Shown here: in pieces, positions 6,161 to 12,081 of the stretch
Position numbering within the stretch: position 1 is the stretch's first letter
Layout of the letters: each line of letters starts with the position of its first letter
Assembly: GCA_938049325.1 (NCBI GenBank)
Contig: CALICC010000204.1
Span: forward strand, 1 to 12,081
Length of the DNA: 12,081 bases
DNA from: an uncultured Ilumatobacter sp.
GTDB taxonomy: Bacteria; Actinomycetota; Acidimicrobiia; Acidimicrobiales; Ilumatobacteraceae
Reading direction: 5' to 3'
Notes under the pieces: generated by a model
Database searches by the model: none
Seen by the model: only the letters and a program-made list of their open reading frames with translations
Told to the model about the DNA's origin: nothing
Made by a program: the position numbers and the translations under genes

Positions 6161-6202
6161 GCGACACCGAACGAGCCGCGGGATACGGTCGACGTCAGGA
6201 GG
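6161..6202 (+). promoter_or_regulatory. cydAB promoter and ribosome binding site
   Basis: GCGACA (6161-6166) and TACGGT (6184-6189) are separated by 17 bp. The -10 block GGGATACGGTCG (6180-6191) is identical to the one before tam. Unlike tam, this transcript has a short leader with a full AGGAGG ribosome site (6197-6202), 6 nt before the cydA ATG at 6209, which fixes the start. Confidence 0.6.
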
Positions 6203-6208
6203 TCCGAG

Positions 6209-7618
6209 ATGCTGATCGCAGCACAAGACGTCGCCGGTGAACTCATGGCCGCGCGGTATCAGATGGCACTGTCGCTCGGATTTCACATCGTCCTGTCGTG
6301 CTTCGGCGTGGCACTTCCCGCGCTGATCTACGTGCTCCACCGCCGCGGCCTCAAGCACCCGGATCCCGACGTGGCCGCGGACTCGCTCGCGCTGGCCAAG
6401 AAGTGGGCCAAGGTCTCCGCGGTGCTCTTAGCGGTCGGCGCCGTTTCAGGCACGGTGCTCAGCTTCGAACTCGGACTGCTCTTCCCAGGGATGATGGAGG
6501 AGTTCGGCGATGTGATCGGCCTGCCGTTCGCACTCGAGGGCATCGCTTTCTTCCTCGAAGCGGTCTTCATCGGCATCTACCTGTATGGCTGGGATCGACT
6601 CCCACCCAAGGTTCACCTGCGGGTCCTCATTCCGATCATCGGGTCGGGAGCGTTCGGGACGTTCTGCATCATCGCGGTCAACGCGTTCATGAACAATCCG
6701 GCAGGGTTCTCACGCGACCCGGCAACCGGCGACGTCATCGATGTCGACCCGCTCGCCGCAATGTTCAACAACGCGGTGTGGGGACAAGCGCTCCACATGT
6801 TCGTCGCCACCTACGCGGTCACCGGGTTCCTGGTGGCGGCGGTGTATGCGGTCGGCATGCGCAAGGGGCGACTCGATCGGCGCCACAAGATGGGGTTCCT
6901 CGTCGCGTTCACCTTCGCCACCGTGGCGGCGTTCAGCCAACCCGGGATCGGCCACTTCACCGGGCAACGCCTCGCCGAAGACCAACCGTCGAAACTGGCG
7001 GCGTTCGAGCTCGCCGAAGAGTCCGAGGATCGGGCGCCGTTCACGATCGGCGGACTCTGGATCGACGGGGAGAAGCGATTCGGTTTCGACATTCCGTGGC
7101 TCGGGTCGATCGCCTCCGGCAACTCGCTCAACCAGGTCGTCCCCGGCATCAACGACATCCCCGAGGACGAGCGACCACCGATCAACGTCACCCGCGTCGC
7201 GTTCCAGCTGATGATCGCCGCAGGCACGGCGATGGTCGGTATCGCGGCGTGGTTCTGGTGGCGACGCTGGCGCGTCGGTGACGCTGTGTTCACCGAGAAG
7301 TGGACGTTGCGTGCCGTCATCGCAGGAGCGGGGTTGTCGGTACTCGCACTCGAAGCGGGCTGGACCGCGACCGAAGTCGGTCGCCAGCCGTGGATCGTGT
7401 ACGGCGAGATGCGCACGGCCGACGCGGTCACGCAGAACAGCGGAGTGTGGATCAGCCTGACGGCGATCGTGATCCTGTACGCATCGATGGCCGTCGTCGC
7501 GACGAAGGTGATCCGAGGCATGGCCCGACGATGGCGCGAGTCCGAAGACGTCGATCTTCCGACACCGTACGGACCGTCGGAACTGCAACGATCGACTGAC
7601 CAGGTCGAGGTCGGCTGA
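6209..7618 (+). CDS. cydA: Cytochrome bd-type quinol oxidase subunit I
   Basis: This membrane subunit oxidises quinol and carries hemes b558, b595 and d, reducing O2 to water at high affinity. The 469-residue length fits the short Q-loop type. Residues matching known ligands are H26 (b595/d), E110 and E117 (LEGIAFFLE), H196 (ALHMF) and M335 (FQLM, with H196 as b558 axial pair), E382 in LEAGW and GRQPW (391-395). K262 and E267 in SKLAAFE match the quinol-site pair. E110 and E117 are seven residues apart, whereas E. coli CydA has eight. About nine hydrophobic membrane segments are present, with the Q-loop around 250-325. AGGAGG 6 nt upstream fixes the ATG. The stop overlaps the cydB start (TGATG). 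Expression at low oxygen is expected from the family, but no oxygen-sensor site was recognised. Confidence 0.96.
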   Translation: MLIAAQDVAGELMAARYQMALSLGFHIVLSCFGVALPALIYVLHRRGLKHPDPDVAADSLALAKKWAKVSAVLLAVGAVSGTVLSFELGLLFPGMMEEFGDVIGLPFALEGIAFFLEAVFIGIYLYGWDRLPPKVHLRVLIPIIGSGAFGTFCIIAVNAFMNNPAGFSRDPATGDVIDVDPLAAMFNNAVWGQALHMFVATYAVTGFLVAAVYAVGMRKGRLDRRHKMGFLVAFTFATVAAFSQPGIGHFTGQRLAEDQPSKLAAFELAEESEDRAPFTIGGLWIDGEKRFGFDIPWLGSIASGNSLNQVVPGINDIPEDERPPINVTRVAFQLMIAAGTAMVGIAAWFWWRRWRVGDAVFTEKWTLRAVIAGAGLSVLALEAGWTATEVGRQPWIVYGEMRTADAVTQNSGVWISLTAIVILYASMAVVATKVIRGMARRWRESEDVDLPTPYGPSELQRSTDQVEVG

Positions 7619-8631
7619 TGGGGCTCAGCGACGTCGTCGCCGTGCTCATGTTCGTCGGCGTGGTGGCCTACGCGATCTTCGGTGGCGCCGACTTCGGGTC
7701 GGGCGTCTGGGACCTCACGGCCGGCGACGCTCGCCAGGGCGCTCACGTCCGGGCTCAAATCGACCGCAGCATCGGTCCGGTGTGGGAGGCCAATCATGTG
7801 TGGCTGATCTACATCCTGGTCTTCTTGTGGACGGGATTTCCGACGGCGTTTGCGGCGATCATGAACACGCTGTTCATCCCGTGGATGCTCGTCGGACTCG
7901 GCATTGTGTTGCGTGGCGGCGCGTTCGCGTTTCGGAAGTTCTCGTCGTCGCTCCGAGAAGCTCAAATCCACGGCTCTGTCTTCGCAGTGTCGTCGCTCGT
8001 GACGCCGCTCTTCCTCGGCATGATCGCCGGCGCCATCGCGAGCGGCCGCGTCCCGCTCGACGAGCCTGGCAACATCTGGACGAGCTGGACCGGGCCGACG
8101 TCGATCGCCGGCGGTGTCTTGGCTGTGCTGACGTGCACGTTCCTCGCCGGCACGTTCCTGGCGGCCGACTCCGAACGATCAGGTAACCATGCGCTCGCAC
8201 AAGACATCGGAACCAAGTCGTTCGCGGCTGGCATCATCACCGGAGCGGTCGCGCTCGTTGCGGCCATCACCCTCGAGCTCGACGCCGAGAAGCTGGCGAG
8301 CGGCTTGCACGGCCGTGGTCTCGTACTCATCCTCATCTCCGCTGTGGCCGGCGGATTCAGTCTGCTCCGGCTGCGCCAGCGACGCTGGGCCAGAGCTCGC
8401 GTCGGCGCGGTGATCGCCGTCGGCGCCATCGTGATCGGCTGGGGCGTCGGGCAGTACCCGGCGATTCTGGTCGGCCACGCCGACATCGATGACGTGATCG
8501 GCGCGCGCCCTACACAGATCGGACTCGTGATCGTGTTCGGGCTCGCTGCGGTCACGGTCGTACCGGCGTTGGCCTGGCTGTTCGTCCTCGTCAACGGCAC
8601 CCGCTGGTCGGCGACCCCCGACACTCGCTGA
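7618..8631 (+). CDS. cydB: Cytochrome bd-type quinol oxidase subunit II
   Basis: The 337-residue integral membrane partner of CydA; it binds no heme in most members and supports assembly and proton access. The family N-terminus is clear: AYAIFGGADFGSGVWDL (17-33) and GPVWEANHVWLIYILVFLW (53-71). About eight to nine hydrophobic segments run to residue ~330. The ATG at 7618 shares its A with the cydA TGA, implying translational coupling. Length is normal for the family. No small CydX-like ORF and no cydDC transporter genes follow; the next gene is an unrelated MFS transporter with its own promoter, so maturation genes must lie elsewhere if required. Confidence 0.95.
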   Translation: MGLSDVVAVLMFVGVVAYAIFGGADFGSGVWDLTAGDARQGAHVRAQIDRSIGPVWEANHVWLIYILVFLWTGFPTAFAAIMNTLFIPWMLVGLGIVLRGGAFAFRKFSSSLREAQIHGSVFAVSSLVTPLFLGMIAGAIASGRVPLDEPGNIWTSWTGPTSIAGGVLAVLTCTFLAGTFLAADSERSGNHALAQDIGTKSFAAGIITGAVALVAAITLELDAEKLASGLHGRGLVLILISAVAGGFSLLRLRQRRWARARVGAVIAVGAIVIGWGVGQYPAILVGHADIDDVIGARPTQIGLVIVFGLAAVTVVPALAWLFVLVNGTRWSATPDTR

Positions 8632-8651
8632 CGCTCCCCTCTCATCGAGAC

Positions 8652-8681
8652 TTGCCCGCCGCATCAATATCGGTATACATT
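8652..8681 (+). promoter_or_regulatory. Probable promoter for the MFS transporter gene
   Basis: TTGCCC (8652-8657) is followed after 18 bp by TACATT (8676-8681); the overlapping TATACA (8674-8679) with a 16-bp spacer is an alternative. The stretch ATCAATATCGGTATACATTA is distinctly AT-rich for this window. The leader would be about 38 nt. Confidence 0.45.
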
Positions 8682-8726
8682 ACTGTTTCCCGATGAGCGA
8701 GCGACGCCGCTGCCGGGCGAACCACC

Positions 8727-9974
8727 GTGGACACAAGTACCGAACACACCACGCGCCCGCAGCACTCGAGCCAAGTCGATCGCGTCAGGAGATGGCGCCG
8801 CACCGACGGATTGCCACAGCTCGACGGCGACGTCGGCACCGAACTCGCGAGACTGAGTGGTCTCGAGAGCCTGGCTCGCTCGGTGATCGTCGGCGTGGTC
8901 CCGTTGACGGCACTCGAGGCATTGGGCTCGAAGGCTGCGGTTTCCTACGTGTTCTTTGGTGGAGCACTGATCACGCTGCTGTTCACGTTGAACGTCGGTC
9001 GACTCGAGGCGCGCACACAGCGTCGATGGGTGCTGACGATGGGAGTCGGCGCGCTCGCGGTCGCGTCCGTGTTGTTCATGTTCGTCTCGGGCCCGCTGCT
9101 CGTCGTCGCGATCGGACTCCGATCGGCAGAGGCGTCGGTGTTCTCTGTCTGCCTGTCGCTCTACATCATGGACTTCGTCGGCAACCAGGCGTTGACCACG
9201 ACCGAGTCGCGCCGCATCCTCTACGTCGCTGGAGCCTGGGTCGCGGGACCATCGATCGGCGTGTGGATGTGGAGCACGGTGTCCCCAGCCGCCCCCTTCG
9301 CGTTGTCGGTCGCCACAGCGACGGCGACACTCGCGTACTTCTGGCGACTGCGGTTCCACCGCCACGAGGTACCACTCGACCCGACCGCCGCGGTCACGCA
9401 CCCGCTACGAAACGTCAGGCGCTACTTCAAGCAAAGCAACCTACGCATCGCCTACCTGATCACTACGAGCCGTGCGGTGTTCTGGGCGGTCCTCTTCGTC
9501 TATGGGCCGCTGTACGTCGTCGAGGCCGGGCTGCCGACATGGGCCGTCGGGCTGTTCCTCTCGGCTGCCACGGGCACCCTGTTCCTCAGTCCGCTGGTGC
9601 GACGCTGCGCCGACACGTTCGGAACACGATCGACCATCGTCGCCGCGTTCGCCACGATGTCGGCCAGCACATTGGCACTCGCCCTGCTCTCGACGTCGAG
9701 GCCCGCCGGGCTGGTCTTCTGGCTGATCGGCGCAGTCGGCGGCGCTGCTCTCGACGTCCTGAGCAGCATCCCGTTCATGAAGATGGTGAAGCCCCACGAG
9801 CGCACTGCGATGACGACGGTGTTCTCGACGTGGCGAGAGTTGTCGTTTCTGATTGCTCCCCTGATGGCGGCGGGTGCGATCGCGCTCGGCGACTTCTCCA
9901 TGCTCTATCTCGTGCTGTCCGCGATCTTGGCTGCAGCCGGCTACGCAGCACATCGCCTTCCAGTCGACCTGTGA
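8727..9974 (+). CDS. Major facilitator superfamily transporter
   Basis: A 415-residue polytopic membrane protein with twelve predicted transmembrane helices in the MFS 6+6 pattern. A hydrophilic N-terminal tail of ~45 residues comes first. Six helices follow between ~47 and ~210, then a basic central loop (RLRFHRHEVPLDPTAAVTH and on to KQSN), and six more from ~235 to ~410. Helix 7 contains TTSRAVFWAVLFVYGPLY. The substrate cannot be told; the drug/metabolite efflux side of the superfamily is plausible but unproven. GTG at 8727 is the first available start, because an in-frame TGA lies at 8694-8696; the ribosome site is weak (GGGCG). An out-of-frame ATG at 8693 gives an Arg-rich non-protein-like reading. 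It has its own promoter and no evident functional link to cydAB. Confidence 0.85.
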   Translation: MDTSTEHTTRPQHSSQVDRVRRWRRTDGLPQLDGDVGTELARLSGLESLARSVIVGVVPLTALEALGSKAAVSYVFFGGALITLLFTLNVGRLEARTQRRWVLTMGVGALAVASVLFMFVSGPLLVVAIGLRSAEASVFSVCLSLYIMDFVGNQALTTTESRRILYVAGAWVAGPSIGVWMWSTVSPAAPFALSVATATATLAYFWRLRFHRHEVPLDPTAAVTHPLRNVRRYFKQSNLRIAYLITTSRAVFWAVLFVYGPLYVVEAGLPTWAVGLFLSAATGTLFLSPLVRRCADTFGTRSTIVAAFATMSASTLALALLSTSRPAGLVFWLIGAVGGAALDVLSSIPFMKMVKPHERTAMTTVFSTWRELSFLIAPLMAAGAIALGDFSMLYLVLSAILAAAGYAAHRLPVDL

Positions 9975-10000
9975 CGACTCCGGGTGGCCTGCGTCGGGGC

Positions 10001-10029
10001 TTGCATGCTGAGAATTATTCAGATACGTT
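10001..10029 (+). promoter_or_regulatory. Promoter for the RCC1-repeat lipoprotein gene
   Basis: TTGCAT (10001-10006) and TACGTT (10024-10029) are separated by exactly 17 bp in a locally AT-rich stretch (GAGAATTATTCAGATACGTT). The predicted leader is about 52 nt and ends in a G-rich ribosome site (GGGGG, 10075-10079). Confidence 0.6.
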
Positions 10030-10087
10030 CGTGTTTCCAATACCGCGAGCCGTTCGGGGCGCGCTCGAGATGGCGGGGGCCACGGGG

Positions 10088-12081
10088 ATGACGAACACAC
10101 GGAAACAATCCAACGCTCTCACGCGGATGGCAGCCCTTGCGGCAATGGCGATGTTGATGTCGGGGTGCACGTTGTTCACCTGGGGCAGCAACGGCTTCGG
10201 TCAACTCGGAACCGGCGACACCACACCCAGCAGCAATCCTGGCGAAACGGCGCCCGGATCGTTCGGCGAGACGTGGCAGTCGATCAACGCCGGATGGAAA
10301 CACACGTGCGGCATCAAGACCGACAGCACCGCGTGGTGCTGGGGAAACAACGGATCGGGACAACTCGGCAACAATTCGACGATCAACTCGTCCGTTCCCG
10401 TCCAGGAGCACAGCGCCTCGACGTGGATCATGATCGTTGCGGGCACGGACTACACCTGCGGCATCAAGACCGACAGCACCGCGTGGTGCTGGGGCGACAA
10501 CAACTCGGGTCGACTCGGCACTGGCGGCGGCGCCACCACCGTTCCGACCCAAGAAGCATCCGGTTCGACGTGGAGCACGATCGACGCTCAATGGCAACAC
10601 ACCTGCGGCGTACGACTCGACGCAACGTTGTGGTGCTGGGGACGCAACGCCGACCGGCAGCTCGCCGTCGGCAGTGGTTCTGCGGTACCCGTGCAAGAAG
10701 AAACCGCTGGGCTCTGGATCGACGTCACCGTCGGCGCCGACCATTCGTGTGGCGTTCGAGCCAACGCGGAGCCATGGTGCTGGGGGACGAACTCGTCAGG
10801 TCAGCTGGGCATCAACGGCAGCTTTTTCATCGAACGAAACCCTCCCGAGGCGGTGCACACCGATCTTCCGTGGACCGAGATCGGTGCAGGGACTCGACAC
10901 AACTGCGGCCTCAAGGCCAACCGCGAGATCTGGTGCTTCGGACGCGGCCTCTACGGTCAACTGGGCGACGGAGGCGGCACGGTTCGCCGAGTTCCAGTGC
11001 GAGAAGCGACCCGATCGTTCTGGAACGCTGTCTCCGCTGGGATGCAACGACATGCGTGCGGCATCCGCACTGACGACACTGCGTGGTGCTGGGGTTACGG
11101 ATTCTGGGGCGGGCTCGGCACCGGCAACACCGCCAACTCGGACTCCCCCGTCCAGGAGCAGTCTCGATCGTCGTGGAGTTCGATCAGCGCCGGGTACGAC
11201 CACACGTGCGGCATCAAACTCGATGGCACCGCATGGTGTTGGGGAACCAACGACGTCGGCCAACTCGGCACCGGCAACACCGTTCGATCGCTGACCGCGG
11301 CCCCCGTGACCGGCGGAGCCACACCGCCGCGATGGATCGCCGTTTCGGCGGGCGGCGCACACACGTGTCGGCTCGGCGAGGATTTCACGATCTGGTGCGC
11401 CGGCAACAACGCCAACGGACAGCTCGGCCTTGGCAGCGACGCCGCCGCCCACACCGTCTTCACCCGCCTCTCGTCCGGGACGGCCTGGAAAAACGTGTCC
11501 GCTGGCGACACCCACACATGCGCTGTCGCGAGCGACAACACACTGTGGTGCTGGGGCAACAATGCCGATGGACAACTCGGCACCAACAACACGGTGAGCA
11601 CGAACACGCCAATCCAGGTTGGAACCGACACGCATTGGGTGACTGTCGCCGCAGGGGGCACGCACACTTGTGCGATCACGGCGACCGGCACAATGTACTG
11701 CTGGGGAAGCAACAGCTCAGGCAAGCTCGGCAACGGCACGATCGTCGCAAGCCTTGCTCCCAGCCAGGTGTCGGGCGGCGACGCCTGGGTAAGGGTTGCT
11801 ACGGGGGCGAACAACACATGCGCTCTCCGCGCAACTGGGTCCGCCGCATGCTGGGGGCAGAACGTCACAGGCGCCGTGGGCGCTGGCACGACCGGCGGCA
11901 ACGCGCTCGTACCGGTCGATGTCGACACCACGCTGACCTTCACGGCGATCGACGTGGGCAGCGAACACGGCTGCGCCATCAGCACGACCAAGACCCTGCA
12001 CTGCTGGGGCGACAACTTCCGGGGCCAGCTCGGCATCGGAGCCAGCCCCTTGGTGAGCAACCGACCTGTCCAGGTCGGATC
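10088..12081 (+). CDS. Secreted RCC1-repeat (beta-propeller) lipoprotein, 3' end cut by window edge
   Basis: 664 codons are visible with no stop. The N-terminus is a signal peptide (basic MTNTRKQSNALTR, then a hydrophobic stretch) ending in LMSGC, with C27 as the likely lipidated residue; Met at -3 is unusual for a lipobox. The mature part is a run of at least 13 RCC1/BLIP-II-type repeats of ~50 residues. Twelve carry the pattern HxCGIKxDxTxWCWGxNxxGQLG, with two cysteines ten residues apart (C74/C84, C124/C134 and so on), which suggests a disulfide in each repeat. A seven-bladed propeller needs seven repeats, so two propellers are likely. ATG at 10088 was chosen because it gives a normal signal peptide; an in-frame ATG at 10070 would add MAGATG. 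The role is unknown; such propellers usually bind proteins or glycans. The gene has its own promoter and no evident functional neighbour. Confidence 0.9.
   Translation, partial: MTNTRKQSNALTRMAALAAMAMLMSGCTLFTWGSNGFGQLGTGDTTPSSNPGETAPGSFGETWQSINAGWKHTCGIKTDSTAWCWGNNGSGQLGNNSTINSSVPVQEHSASTWIMIVAGTDYTCGIKTDSTAWCWGDNNSGRLGTGGGATTVPTQEASGSTWSTIDAQWQHTCGVRLDATLWCWGRNADRQLAVGSGSAVPVQEETAGLWIDVTVGADHSCGVRANAEPWCWGTNSSGQLGINGSFFIERNPPEAVHTDLPWTEIGAGTRHNCGLKANREIWCFGRGLYGQLGDGGGTVRRVPVREATRSFWNAVSAGMQRHACGIRTDDTAWCWGYGFWGGLGTGNTANSDSPVQEQSRSSWSSISAGYDHTCGIKLDGTAWCWGTNDVGQLGTGNTVRSLTAAPVTGGATPPRWIAVSAGGAHTCRLGEDFTIWCAGNNANGQLGLGSDAAAHTVFTRLSSGTAWKNVSAGDTHTCAVASDNTLWCWGNNADGQLGTNNTVSTNTPIQVGTDTHWVTVAAGGTHTCAITATGTMYCWGSNSSGKLGNGTIVASLAPSQVSGGDAWVRVATGANNTCALRATGSAACWGQNVTGAVGAGTTGGNALVPVDVDTTLTFTAIDVGSEHGCAISTTKTLHCWGDNFRGQLGIGASPLVSNRPVQVG
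10307..10494 (+). repeat. Identical 38-nt segment in adjacent RCC1 repeats
   Basis: Positions 10307-10344 and 10457-10494 are identical over 38 bases, starting TGCGGCATCAAGACCGACAG, at an offset of exactly 150 nt (one 50-residue repeat). The flanks diverge. This indicates a recent duplication or gene conversion between repeats 2 and 3 within the lipoprotein gene. Confidence 0.85.

Noticed and set aside
8693..8726. ATG at 8693 as an alternative start for the MFS gene
   Set aside because: It is in a different frame; the MFS frame has a TGA at 8694-8696, so GTG 8727 is the first usable start.
11095..12060. Minus-strand ORF of 321 codons with repetitive sequence
   Set aside because: Its repeats mirror the RCC1 repeats on the plus strand, which has a signal peptide, promoter and a conserved motif series.

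Overview
The window looks like a chromosomal segment from a high-GC actinobacterium, most likely an Acidimicrobiia (Ilumatobacter-like) lineage. This is inferred from the strong G/C bias at third codon positions, the TANNNT-type -10 boxes (some set for leaderless transcripts), the actinobacterial mix of genes, and a large RCC1-repeat lipoprotein. No sequence search was possible, so the taxonomy is an inference. No insertion sequence, prophage, tRNA, rRNA or CRISPR array is visible.

Left part (1-3519, minus strand). The 5' 2.1 kb of a class I ribonucleotide reductase large-subunit gene (nrdA) runs off the left edge. Upstream of it are two NrdR-box-like sites exactly 42 bp apart, with a perfect inverted repeat between them. 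Next come a small basic protein of unknown function, an array of three near-identical 17-bp palindromes with an exact 33-bp period, and a LOG-family phosphoribohydrolase gene.

Middle part (3585-8631, plus strand). Divergent from the LOG gene is a 545-residue acyl-CoA dehydrogenase. Its long N-terminal extension marks it as a probable (2S)-methylsuccinyl-CoA dehydrogenase (mcd) of the ethylmalonyl-CoA pathway. Its promoter carries a palindrome overlapping the -10 box. The gene ends in a hairpin with a perfect 16-bp stem. A trans-aconitate methyltransferase gene (tam) follows, probably leaderless, and then cydAB, encoding a cytochrome bd-type quinol oxidase with the short Q-loop architecture and a one-base stop/start overlap.

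Right part (8632-12081, plus strand). A 12-TM MFS transporter has its own promoter. After it, with a good promoter, lies a secreted RCC1-repeat lipoprotein that runs off the right edge. It has at least 13 repeats, twelve of them with a regularly placed cysteine pair.

Functionally this is mostly housekeeping and central metabolism: deoxynucleotide synthesis, nucleotide salvage or cytokinin-type chemistry, C2 assimilation, trans-aconitate detoxification and microaerobic respiration. I see no clear multi-gene novel system. The observations most worth following are non-coding: the 33-bp palindrome array, the palindromic core it shares with the mcd hairpin, the tandem NrdR sites, and an identical -10 block before tam and cydA.
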